From NCBI RefSeq assembly GCF_024169245.1, contig NZ_JALJWP010000001.1, positions 4,279,501 through 4,343,500 on the forward strand: 64,000 nucleotides of DNA, written 5' to 3'. Positions 38,501 to 45,390 of the stretch are shown here, in pieces. The stretch comes from Pseudomonas koreensis (GTDB lineage Bacteria; Pseudomonadota; Gammaproteobacteria; Pseudomonadales; Pseudomonadaceae). A model generated the notes under the pieces. That model ran no database searches. It was not told the origin of the DNA and saw nothing but the letters and a program-made list of their open reading frames with translations. The first letter of the stretch is position 1; every line of letters begins with the position of its first letter. The position numbers and the translations under genes are program-made.

Positions 38501-39244
38501 GAGATAGCCCGCGCGGTTATCAATGACATTCCTGAACGGCTGCGCGTTGAGCATCATTAGAGTGCGGCTTGGATCTGCGTTGTCCTGCTGAAGGATTTCG
38601 GCCATGGTTGCCTTCATCGTGTCGAAGGTGCCGCCGCTCTCGATAAGCGCCAGAGTCACAAAATCGATGCCGTTGAAGTCCTTGCGCTTTGGTGCGAGTG
38701 AGAAGCCCATCCGCAGACTCACGATCAGCTTGCGCTTGGTAGCGTCGGTGATTTTCTCCAGATGGGCTGTGCCGCTATTGAATTGAATGATCTGCCGGTA
38801 GTGGTACGGTTGCAGCTCAGGGGAACAGGCGATCCCAAGGTGGGTCAGGTGGCCATGTAGTTCGCCTGGAAGTACCAACAGGCCTGCATCATAGTCGCGG
38901 TAGAGAAGTTCCGGGCTCCAAGCGCTTGATACCAGTCGATATGCATACCCTTCCCCGCTACGATGCATGATCGCGCAGCGAGCATCGCCAGCAAAGTTCA
39001 CGTATTCAAATACGATGAAGCTCGAGGAACGTGGGAGATACCAGTTGGCAAAGCTCTCACGGTTGGTTCCAGCCTTCACCAAGCGCCCTGGAGACGCGCC
39101 ATAAAACACAGGGATGAGCTTTATGAAGGACGACTTTCCGATTCCGTTTTCACCCGTGACGCTGGTGTTACCTTCCATGACAAGCTCTGCTTTGGCGCCC
39201 GCACATAGTGAATCGATCAGTACAATTTTGATGAGTTGCGACAT
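35519..39244 (-). CDS. jetC: JetC/MksB-like SMC ATPase of a Wadjet-like system
   Basis: A protein of 1241 residues built as an SMC/MukB-like ATPase. The Walker A motif is GENGIGKSS at residues 31-39 in the N-terminal head. Long Gln/Glu/Ala/Arg-rich coiled coils run from about 250 to 1000, interrupted by a hinge-like region near 555-620 (HHPTWTDNIARLVPTETLMR). The C-terminal head has the signature-like LSSTGLTKIIVAMIYVS (about 1125) and Walker B MSIPIDEALEL (about 1155). Such complexes extrude DNA loops and, with a Toprim nuclease, cut small circular DNA. It is the first gene of the operon, with an AGAGAGG site before its ATG. Confidence 0.85.
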   Translation of the reverse strand: MSQLIKIVLIDSLCAGAKAELVMEGNTSVTGENGIGKSSFIKLIPVFYGASPGRLVKAGTNRESFANWYLPRSSSFIVFEYVNFAGDARCAIMHRSGEGYAYRLVSSAWSPELLYRDYDAGLLVLPGELHGHLTHLGIACSPELQPYHYRQIIQFNSGTAHLEKITDATKRKLIVSLRMGFSLAPKRKDFNGIDFVTLALIESGGTFDTMKATMAEILQQDNADPSRTLMMLNAQPFRNVIDNRAGYLLMESLKPVIFEMNRHCHEFRAVLRQLGVHKRRALMVEEKLKERQNGRVEALAQLSSEDEQLQNRNRDHMSGLSGLKGEAQTLVTEAESWQHRLNEKRDRYLQNGTQALSEEFDQLGEIRDQLHLKQEHQVKLNRQGADIRSVFLELEAAAKQAAADGKSAAFSKYHASSHAIQQRHQELSATQDKLLDERRVAHEDELAVHQQEQLQATGTQARELARAEQLKSLSALPDAQIALDASQKGINEQMLLIAEFQNALSVVSAEVESLSLERQTRAAEYSGLQARRDALVESRNTIKLQINAGAETLLGFLRRHHPTWTDNIARLVPTETLMRTDLNPALLDAVQESLYGVEINLDVLPQATVASVHALEAEVVLLTTQIGALGTDMEVIERQQRGVEDRLRQTGIRASAAQKELTNASLDLETLKGDHAGLVDRARDEVVQELEIQAARVLEAAHRLELIASHLDSLKKRHRQEISDLQGEADKSRLQLTQDQSRAELELQTAEERVDATLAAELERALADLEAQLKSAGVDDTASKRLGSEIAELEKTIKRLRDHESEIDGYRLWVRESVPAVPERKAALARAIAEFERISRAIEQWQLELRAAQKTISERRKALVTEGHADDQELGAVSRVLRDLEQIDAAAEAHLGSTLKAADIEDEVGKLKRRKSEHHRKGAELYRDVHHRFVRERLVHTPQGAAIEQIINHASNSADVLELAWLEAAANLQEYIEISHPDQKTKLIIQAKNLSDELCDNRSKLQYLHRSILKLGKDATEKASEVLGSFAQIRQFEFKVSSRIHEMSFWDDMTNYEQQYKRWSGMGVDYLPTDGFMDALRTVERQIEGGAFTSQLSDCFDVSVTCNDQGRVKVATNNAELIHLSSTGLTKIIVAMIYVSLFELLRNEADFQMSIPIDEALELSPENYVALVNYFNDRGLSMLACFPGGAPELLRQFNNRYSLERRSDTDSIVVKEYGMEEKDELDDLNDALGSDDRKDAQ

Positions 39245-39354
39245 CAGCTGCCTCTCTGGCTAACCTCGTATCAATACCGCCGACGGTTTCTCGGCATCCC
39301 TTCGCAGCGTCCATCTACTCCTTCGACGGTGCTTGCGCTCTCACTCAACGATAT

Positions 39355-39377
39355 GTAGATATACCTGACACATCTAC
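39355..39377. promoter_or_regulatory. Perfect inverted repeat GTAGAT-N11-ATCTAC, possible operator
   Basis: Six-base arms are exactly complementary, with an 11-base spacer, in the 178-base gap between the divergent SMC gene and the WYL regulator. It lies near the presumed divergent promoters. Binding by the regulator is inferred from position. Confidence 0.5.
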
Positions 39378-39380
39378 GGT

Positions 39381-39400
39381 GTTTACGCATACAGGTAAAC
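39381..39400. promoter_or_regulatory. Perfect inverted repeat GTTTAC-N8-GTAAAC, possible operator
   Basis: Six-base arms are exactly complementary around GCATACAG and end 22 bases before the start of the WYL regulator gene. The placement suits autoregulation. Two repeats so close together may be a pair of dimer sites. Confidence 0.5.
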
Positions 39401-39422
39401 TTTTCGAGCACATGGTGACGGT

Positions 39423-40295
39423 ATGAAACGGGCGAAAGCGATTGAGGCTGTACGCTGGGATTTGGCATTGCGTTACAAACTGATAGAGACCGTTGCCTGG
39501 TGGGAAGGTCGCCTGACCACGGGGCACTTGATGCAGAGCTTTGGCATCAGTCGTCAGCAGGCGTCGAAGGACATCAACACCTACATCGATGAGCATGCGC
39601 CCCGAAATCTATCGTATGACAAGCACCTAAAAGGTTACGTACCCACCAAGCATTTCAAACCACTGTTCATGAAGGAAAGTGCAAGTGCATATCTGCACCT
39701 GCTGAACCAGAATCACGAGCGGGCTCCGCACATTGAAGGACTGACGTTGGCGTATGCGCACATTGACATCCTTGACGTGCAGGATCGCTCTATCCGCCCC
39801 GAAGTGCTTAGGCCGTTATTGAAGGCTTGTCGAGAAGGTCAACGACTTGAGTGTGAGTACGCTTCTTTCAAAACGCCAGATGGGGAAACCCGACTCATTG
39901 CGCCGCATACGCTTATCCATACCGGCATGCGCTGGCACGTGCGTGCATACTGCGAGAAAAATGGTGAGTACCGTGATTTTGTATTGAGCCGGTTTCGGGG
40001 TACTCCGGAGCTGATGAATGATTTCACAGAGCATTCACGTCAGCTCGACCCTGGGTGGACGACGCCGGCGACAGTGATCCTGGAAGCGGATTCGAGATTG
40101 AAGGCTGGGCAGCGGGCCATTCTCGAAGCCGATTACGGAATGGAGAACGGACAGTTGATGATAGAAACCCGCGGCGCGTTGGTTCAGTACGTCTTGAATC
40201 GCTACCAGATCGATACCGCCAAAATGCATATGAAACCAAGCGCCCAGCAGCTCATCGTGGCTAACCTGGACGAGCTCAGCCAGTGGCTCTACTAG
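39423..40295 (+). CDS. WYL-domain transcriptional regulator (BrxR/CapW-like)
   Basis: A protein of 290 residues, the size of BrxR/CapW regulators. The N-terminus is a winged helix-turn-helix (LTTGHLMQSFGISRQQASKDINTYI), the middle a WYL domain (GQRLECEYASFKTPDGETRLIAPHTLIHTGMRWHVRAYC, quoted in part only here as motif positions 140-180) and the end a WCX-like extension. WYL regulators of this sort repress phage-defence operons and sense nucleic-acid or nucleotide ligands. It is transcribed divergently from the SMC operon across a gap with two perfect inverted repeats, so it is the likely regulator of that operon. Confidence 0.85.
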   Translation: MKRAKAIEAVRWDLALRYKLIETVAWWEGRLTTGHLMQSFGISRQQASKDINTYIDEHAPRNLSYDKHLKGYVPTKHFKPLFMKESASAYLHLLNQNHERAPHIEGLTLAYAHIDILDVQDRSIRPEVLRPLLKACREGQRLECEYASFKTPDGETRLIAPHTLIHTGMRWHVRAYCEKNGEYRDFVLSRFRGTPELMNDFTEHSRQLDPGWTTPATVILEADSRLKAGQRAILEADYGMENGQLMIETRGALVQYVLNRYQIDTAKMHMKPSAQQLIVANLDELSQWLY

Positions 40296-40410
40296 ACCTG
40301 GGCAGCGCCGTGAATGTGTAAACAAATCACGCATATCGCGCAGGTAGGGCTTGATCACATCCAACAGCAATCACCAGCTGCACCACAGCGGATGCCCCTT
40401 ACTCAGAGGA

Positions 40411-40662
40411 TCAGCTGGATCGCTGCCGTTGGAAAAGGCAATAGGCCTCATCAGCTCGGAGGCCTACGGAATGGATTCCAGATATTTGAGTATCACGACG
40501 TTCTTGAAAGGTTGCGCACCGTTGGTACGCTGGCTGAGTGGCTTGGGGCGCTCTGACCCGTTTTCGGATGGTGTTTGTAGAAAGCCCGGTACGCTTGGCT
40601 ATCTGATGGAGCGAGAGCTTGTCGCGGAAGTACATCCGCCGGATTTTCCCCAACATTTCCAT
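40411..40662 (-). pseudogene. istA: Truncated IS21-family transposase (IstA N-terminus)
   Basis: The first 40 residues (MEMLGKIRRMYFRDKLSLHQ, then IAKRTGLSTNTIRKRVRAP) match the helix-turn-helix start of IstA transposases, with a GGGGGAT ribosome-binding site. After residue 45 the protein departs from the family and stops at 83 residues, where a full IstA has about 500. The DDE catalytic core and the IstB helper gene are missing, so it is inactive. Confidence 0.75.
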
Positions 40663-40780
40663 GCTGATCCCCCTGTGTTCTCCTGCTCAAAAAGTGAGCA
40701 GAAGTAGTTGAACACCTGGGTCAGTTTTCAGTCGGCAGAACAGCCTCTACTGGGTCAGTTTTCGGTCAGCGGCAACACTG
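40663..40780 (-). mobile_element. Terminal region of a truncated IS21-type element
   Basis: Two direct copies of TGGGTCAGTTTTC(A/G)GTC (40717-40736 and 40751-40770) lie outside the istA start. Multiple repeats near the ends are typical of IS21 elements. The opposite end was not found in the window. Confidence 0.6.
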
Positions 40781-40788
40781 CTTAGCAA

Positions 40789-41058
40789 CTAATTCAACAG
40801 GAATTCGTTCTGTTGAGTCATTTGCAAAGCGGTCTTCTCCAAACGCAGTAAAAATTCTTTCCTGGGCTGTCCTCCGCCATATCCGGCGAGTGCACCATTT
40901 GTCGCTATGACACGGTGACAGGGCACGACAATAGATAAGCGATTGTGTCTATTTGCATTGCCCACTGCTTGGCTTGCACCTGGCTTACCGATGCCCCTAG
41001 CGATGGCACCGTAGGTTGAAATGGTTCCATAGTCGATTTTTAGAAGCTCTGCCCACAC
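40789..41058 (-). pseudogene. C-terminal fragment of methylated-DNA-protein cysteine methyltransferase (Ogt-like)
   Basis: The fragment is 89 residues and contains the alkyl-acceptor motif IVVPCHRVI and the following GALAGYGGG, plus the helix-turn-helix region YGTISTYGAIARGIGKPGASQAVGNANR (partly quoted). Full proteins are about 160-180 residues. The frame extends only ten codons upstream of the GTG before a TAG at 41089-41091, so the N-terminal domain is missing. The acceptor cysteine and DNA-binding part remain, so residual activity cannot be excluded. It abuts the IS21 remnant, which may have truncated the locus. Confidence 0.72.
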
Positions 41059-41363
41059 AAGCCTGTCAAAAGTGAGCCAAGGCGACCGCTAATGCCTTGA
41101 TGGAAAGGCGTGGCAGTGACCCGCTCTACCCCATCTCGTCCAGCTGAAAACTTCGCGTGAATTACGTACATATTGGTTCAAAAATCGCTTCAATCAATCA
41201 GTGGAAAATCACGAATCTGGTGAAAATAATTGGTGGAAAATCACGATTTATTTTGTTTCTTCAGCGGAAAAACCATAAATGGTTCCACTAATTTATCAAA
41301 GGGCTCGGTTTGGCCTAGGAAATACGGGGCTTTGGGGCTCTCCACTTATATCGCGATTGGTGC

Positions 41364-41395
41364 ATTTGCCTTGAATTATCACAATCAAGGCAAAT
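41364..41395. repeat. Perfect 11-base inverted repeat in a non-coding gap
   Basis: ATTTGCCTTGA and TCAAGGCAAAT are exactly complementary around a 10-base spacer. The surrounding 41,092-41,625 stretch is A+T-rich on its left side and has no supported gene. The repeat could be an operator, a terminator without T run, or a trace of an element end. Confidence 0.6.
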
Positions 41396-41625
41396 CAAGG
41401 CCTTGCATACCCTTCCTTCGCAACTTTCGAGCTTTCTACGGCTGACCGCTTGGCACCTCAACCTGCTAGGATGATTCGCAAACGCCAAGGCTCATCCTCG
41501 CACGCGCCGTAGTCACCGCCCGTTAACCCGCGGTGGCGCCAATACGGACGCTGACAACTTGAATCCAGACTAGCGCCGCCCGAACAACACCAAGCGCCCC
41601 CTAATCCGATCAGGACGGGTTTTAC

Positions 41626-41877
41626 ATGGCTGAGCCGCAACCGCCATATCCTCTGCTCCCACCTTTAAGCTTGCTCGATGACCAGGCACGACCTGCGCTT
41701 CCAATCAATTTGGAGGTGCTGCAACGCTTGGAGGCAACACCCGAGCACCTGCATGCCCTGGCACAAGCTGTCGTGGGTGATGTCGTCGAAACTGCGAAAT
41801 TCGGATCGCTTTCGGTCCTGCGCATCATCCACAGCGAGGAAACCACCACTCTGATTTGTGAAAAGTCCATGGAATAG
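41626..41877 (+). CDS. Small hypothetical protein
   Basis: A frame of 83 codons starting ATG, proline-rich at the N-terminus (PQPPYPLLPPLSLLDDQARP) and then helical (LEVLQRLEATPEHLHALAQAVVGDVVETA). The codon positions look coding-like for this genome and the frame ends near the GNAT gene. No family is recognised and the ribosome-binding site is weak (GGACGGG). It may be real or chance. Confidence 0.4.
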   Translation: MAEPQPPYPLLPPLSLLDDQARPALPINLEVLQRLEATPEHLHALAQAVVGDVVETAKFGSLSVLRIIHSEETTTLICEKSME

Positions 41878-42004
41878 ACTAGCGCTGTAGGCTGACGGCG
41901 CACCAGCGCATCAGCGCATCAGCGCAAATCCGCTGCATCATTGATCTTTCGCGCCACACCCAGTAAAAAACTGTCTTCCCTTTCCGCCTTGCAAGGAGCT
42001 GCGG

Positions 42005-42520
42005 ATGCTTGAGCTCACCACGCAACGCCTGGACCTGCGCACGATGGTCGAATCCGACTGGCCGCTGTTCCTCAGGCTGCATTCCGAGCCGCAAACCATG
42101 CAGTATGTGTTCGGTGAAATCGCCGAGGACCAGGTGCGCAAAGGCTTCGAGCATCGGCTTCCGGCCTGGGGGCCGCAGTCGGATCACTGGTTGTGTCTGG
42201 TGGTGATCGACAGGGCCAGCGGGCAGGAACTGGGTGTGACCGGATTCCGCATCCTGTCGCCGGGGCATGCCGAGGTGGGTTGCCTGCTGTTGCCCGAGCA
42301 TCAGGGCAAAGGCTTTGGCACCGAGTCGCGGCAGGCGATCATCGACTATGCCACGGCCATCGGCCTGGACTCGTTGGAGTCGACCGTGACCGACGGTAAT
42401 ATCGCGTCTTGCAAGGTTTTGGAGAAATGCGGTTTTGTATTCGAGCGCCGCGTGCCGCAGGCCTATCAGATTGGAGATCGGTGGTTTGACGACCTGATCT
42501 ACCGCTATCAAATCAGCTGA
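42005..42520 (+). CDS. GNAT-family N-acetyltransferase (RimJ/RimL type)
   Basis: A protein of 171 residues. The acetyl-CoA pyrophosphate-binding loop is LLPEHQGKGFGTESRQAI, and the later segment SLESTVTDGNIASCKVLEKCGF is the usual RimJ/RimL C-terminal motif. A strong AAGGAG site is 6 bases before the ATG. It lies at the left border of the NRPS region, on the strand opposite the NRPS operon, 36 bases before the GSCFA gene. It could acetylate an amine of a peptide product or be an unrelated neighbour. Confidence 0.88.
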   Translation: MLELTTQRLDLRTMVESDWPLFLRLHSEPQTMQYVFGEIAEDQVRKGFEHRLPAWGPQSDHWLCLVVIDRASGQELGVTGFRILSPGHAEVGCLLLPEHQGKGFGTESRQAIIDYATAIGLDSLESTVTDGNIASCKVLEKCGFVFERRVPQAYQIGDRWFDDLIYRYQIS

Positions 42521-42556
42521 CCGGTTTTATCAGCGACCGCCAAGGAGGCCCTCCTC

Positions 42557-43597
42557 GTGAACCCTTATCAGTGCCTGCCACCCCGCGCTTTCTGGCGCAC
42601 CGCCGTGGCTGACAAGCCCGCGCTGAACATCGATCGACTGTGGACGCCACAATTCGAGATCGGCAACAAGGACACCATCGTCACCGCCGGCTCGTGTTTC
42701 GCCCAGCACATCGGCCGGGCGCTGGGCGAACGCGGCATGAACTGGCTGGATGCCGAACCGGCCCCGCCCGGGCTGCCCGAAACCGACTGGAAGGCCCATA
42801 ACTATGGGGTTTTCTCGTTTCGCACCGGCAATCTGTACACTCCGGCGATGCTGTGCCAATGGCTGGAATGGGCGCTCGGCGTGAGCCTGCCACCCGACGA
42901 AACCTGGGCCCATGACGGGCGTTTCTTCGACCCGTTCCGGCCCGCCGTGGAACCCGACGGCTTTGCCAGCGAGGACGCACTGTTCGCCTCGCGCGAAGCC
43001 ACCCTCAATGCCATCCGCACCGCCCTGCGCCGCGCCAAAGTGTTCGTGTTCACCCTGGGCCTGACCGAAGCCTGGCAGAACCGCCAGACCGGTCTGGTGT
43101 ATCCCGTGTGCCCCGGCACCGTGCGCGGCACCTTCGATCCACAGCTGCACTGCTTCTGCAACTTCGGCTTCATGGACACCTATGGCGACATGGTCAGGGC
43201 ACTTGAGTTGATGCGTTCGATCAACCCGCAACTGCGTCTGCTGCTCACCGTGTCACCGGTGCCCCTGACGGCAACCGCCACGGGCGAGCATGTGTTGAGC
43301 GCCACCACCTATTCCAAATCAGTCCTGCGCGCCGTTGCCGGGCAGCTGTGCGAAGACCTGCACGACGTCGACTATTTCCCCTCCTACGAAATCATCACCG
43401 GCACACCTTTCAAGGGCGCGTTTTACCAACCCAACCAGCGGGAGGTCACGCCTGAAGGCGTGGCATTTGTCATGCGGCAGTTTTTCGCCGGGCTCGATGC
43501 GGTTCAACCGCTGCAGGCGCCGACCAGCGTTGCCTCCACCTGCGTGTCCAGTGAGGAGCTTGTCTGTGAAGACGCCGTGCTCGATTACTACGCCTAG
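42557..43597 (+). CDS. GSCFA-domain protein (SGNH-like)
   Basis: A protein of 346 residues. The name-giving motif occurs as TAGSCFAQHIGRAL near residue 37, followed by HNYGVFSFRTGNLYTP and VFVFTLGLTEAW. GSCFA is a domain related to SGNH/GDSL hydrolases whose role is not established; members are often near polysaccharide or secondary-metabolite genes. The start is GTG with an AAGGAGG site 9 bases upstream. The last 32 bases overlap the following gene, so the two are likely translated together. Confidence 0.87.
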   Translation: MNPYQCLPPRAFWRTAVADKPALNIDRLWTPQFEIGNKDTIVTAGSCFAQHIGRALGERGMNWLDAEPAPPGLPETDWKAHNYGVFSFRTGNLYTPAMLCQWLEWALGVSLPPDETWAHDGRFFDPFRPAVEPDGFASEDALFASREATLNAIRTALRRAKVFVFTLGLTEAWQNRQTGLVYPVCPGTVRGTFDPQLHCFCNFGFMDTYGDMVRALELMRSINPQLRLLLTVSPVPLTATATGEHVLSATTYSKSVLRAVAGQLCEDLHDVDYFPSYEIITGTPFKGAFYQPNQREVTPEGVAFVMRQFFAGLDAVQPLQAPTSVASTCVSSEELVCEDAVLDYYA

Positions 43598-44255
43598 GTT
43601 TCTGCTGCTGGGCGATTCCCATGCCGGGGTCATCGGCAAGGCGGCGCAGGCCCGCGAGCTGCCTTTCAGTGGCGGCCCGCTGGGCACCGGCCGGGATTTC
43701 GCGGTGGATTTTTTCAGCCTGACCCGTCATGACGTGGTGTTTCGGGACGTCGAGATGGAGCGCCTGTATCGCCAGGCCCTTGAGCCATTCGAAGTACCGC
43801 AACTGGCGAAGGTCGGGGTGCCGCTGGTGAGTACCATCGGCTTGAGCCTGCACTATCTCGCCACCGCGCCGAACTGGACCTGCTACCAGACGCCGGACGG
43901 CGAATTTGACGAAGGTTTTCTCACCGGGCCGCTGTTCGAGTCCATCATCGACACCTTGTCCCGGCCTGCGCTGGCGTTCTATGAACAGGCCCGGGCGCTG
44001 AACCTCAAGGTGTTCGCCGTGCTGCCGCCGCAGCGGGTGCCGGAGCTGTCCGACCCACGCGTGTTCATGGCCGCGCAGGCGCTGCTGATCGAGCGCCTGC
44101 AAGGACTCGGCATCGAGCTGATTGACGTGCGCGCGGCGGCGAATGATGAGCTGGGCTTTCAGCTTCCGGCGTACTGCGAGGTGGATGACCCGTTGCACGG
44201 GAATCTGGCGTTCGGCGAATTGATCGTCGAGCAACTGCTCAAACAAGGTCTGTGA
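43566..44255 (+). CDS. SGNH/GDSL hydrolase-like protein
   Basis: A protein of 229 residues beginning VKTPCSITTPRFLLLGDSHAG. GDSH is the block I nucleophile motif of SGNH hydrolases, and a late DDPLHGN resembles block V (DxxH). The chosen GTG start overlaps the GSCFA gene by 32 bases and has a GAGGAG site seven bases upstream; earlier starts in this frame would lie inside the other gene. The substrate is unknown. Pairing of two SGNH-like genes suggests joint action as an acyltransferase or esterase. Confidence 0.8.
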   Translation: MKTPCSITTPRFLLLGDSHAGVIGKAAQARELPFSGGPLGTGRDFAVDFFSLTRHDVVFRDVEMERLYRQALEPFEVPQLAKVGVPLVSTIGLSLHYLATAPNWTCYQTPDGEFDEGFLTGPLFESIIDTLSRPALAFYEQARALNLKVFAVLPPQRVPELSDPRVFMAAQALLIERLQGLGIELIDVRAAANDELGFQLPAYCEVDDPLHGNLAFGELIVEQLLKQGL

Positions 44256-44259
44256 ATGA

Positions 44260-44293
44260 GCGGTGGGAACGGCGCCCGCTCCCACCGGTTTTT
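44260..44293 (+). terminator. Rho-independent terminator between convergent genes
   Basis: GCGGTGGGA and TCCCACCG pair with a short GC loop and are followed by GTTTTT on the plus strand, directly after the SGNH stop codon. It may also end the facing TauD operon from the other side. Confidence 0.8.
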
Positions 44294-44298
44294 CAGAC

Positions 44299-45168
44299 TC
44301 AAGCCTTGGGCTGGGTCCCCAGAATCGTCACCCGCTCGCCATACCGCGAGTGCGGAAAATAATCCCAGACCGCGTGGTGCTGTGTGCAGCGGTTGTCCCA
44401 GAACACCAGGCTGTTCGGCGCCCAGCGCACGCGACAGCTGACGACCGGTTCGCGGGCGACCAGGTCAAACAGCATGTTCAACAGTACCTGACTTTCACCG
44501 TCAGACAACTGGACGATGTGCGAGGTGAACCCGGAATTGACGAACAGCGACTTGCGCCCGGTTTCCGGGTGGCGAACCACCACCGGGTGTTCGGTTTTCG
44601 GCAGATTGGCCGGCGCCTCATAGCCCTTCCACGGAATCGCACCGTCATGGATCGCGGTCAATCCGCCGAGAAACTGCTGCATCGTCGGCGACAGCATTTC
44701 CAGCGCCAGGTGCATGTTGGCGAACAGCGTGTCGCCGCCGGTGCCGATGGCCGGGGTTTCCTTGACGTACAGCATCGAGCCCATGGACGGCGCCAGATCG
44801 GCGGTGCCGTCGGTGTGCCAGGTTTCGCCGGCCACGTAGCGCGATTGCGCATTGGCGCGGATCACCACCAGCTCCGGGTCATCGCCGTCGATGTCTTCCA
44901 CCGGCAGGGCCCGCAGCTCACCGAACAGCCGGCCAAACGCCTTGTGTTCGTCCACCGTCAGGTGCTGATCGCGGAACACCACCACGTGGTTCTCCAGAAA
45001 GGCCCGGCGGATTTCCGTGAGCTGCTCGTCGCTCAGCGGCTGCGAAAGATCGACGCCGCCGATCTCGGCGCCTATGATCGGCGTGATCCGCTCGACCGTG
45101 ATGTGCTGATACGGCGTGCGCCGTTCGGCGGCGATGCGCTCGATTGCCTTGAGTGCCAACTGATCCAT
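44299..45168 (-). CDS. TauD/TfdA-family Fe(II)/2-oxoglutarate dioxygenase, putative tailoring enzyme
   Basis: A protein of 289 residues. The iron ligands are read as HTD in GETWHTDGTADL (near residue 118) and a distal histidine in DNRCTQHHAVWDYFPHSRYGER (near 264), whose arginine binds 2-oxoglutarate. Such enzymes hydroxylate amino acid residues, including C-H positions of proline. It is the last gene of the NRPS operon, 15 bases after mbtH, so it is probably a tailoring hydroxylase. In detoxin and rimosamide clusters a TauD gene accompanies the NRPS and NRPS/PKS genes. Substrate is inferred, not shown. Confidence 0.88.
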   Translation of the reverse strand: MDQLALKAIERIAAERRTPYQHITVERITPIIGAEIGGVDLSQPLSDEQLTEIRRAFLENHVVVFRDQHLTVDEHKAFGRLFGELRALPVEDIDGDDPELVVIRANAQSRYVAGETWHTDGTADLAPSMGSMLYVKETPAIGTGGDTLFANMHLALEMLSPTMQQFLGGLTAIHDGAIPWKGYEAPANLPKTEHPVVVRHPETGRKSLFVNSGFTSHIVQLSDGESQVLLNMLFDLVAREPVVSCRVRWAPNSLVFWDNRCTQHHAVWDYFPHSRYGERVTILGTQPKA

Positions 45169-45183
45169 GTTCCCTCACCTTTT

Positions 45184-45390
45184 TTATTGGAACGACACCG
45201 ATGATTGCTCGTGCAGCGAACGCGGGCGCATGTCGATCCAGTGTTCGTTGATGTAATCCAGGCAGACCTGGCGTTCGCCACGCATCCCCGCCTCGTTCCA
45301 GCCGCTGGCCATCGGCTTGCCCGCCGGCCACAGGGAATACTGACCTTGGGCGTTGATCACCACATCGAATTGCAGGTGTGCGTCATTCAT
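45184..45390 (-). CDS. mbtH: MbtH-like protein, NRPS adenylation helper
   Basis: A protein of 68 residues with the MbtH signature: the QYSLWPAGKPMASGW stretch and the C-terminal HWIDMRPRSL. MbtH proteins bind adenylation domains and are needed for folding or activity of many NRPSs. The ATG has an AGGAG site seven bases upstream and overlaps the end of the preceding gene by 8 bases. It likely assists one or more of the four adenylation domains in the adjacent enzymes. Confidence 0.94.
   Translation of the reverse strand: MNDAHLQFDVVINAQGQYSLWPAGKPMASGWNEAGMRGERQVCLDYINEHWIDMRPRSLHEQSSVSFQ

Noticed and set aside
32756..39244. Housekeeping MukBEF or MksBEF chromosome condensin
   Set aside because: The Toprim-like fourth gene, WYL regulator and island context favour a defence system over a core condensin.
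41230..41445. A 71-codon frame in the gap after the alkyltransferase fragment
   Set aside because: It starts with GTG, has no ribosome-binding site, an unlikely composition, and covers a perfect inverted repeat.
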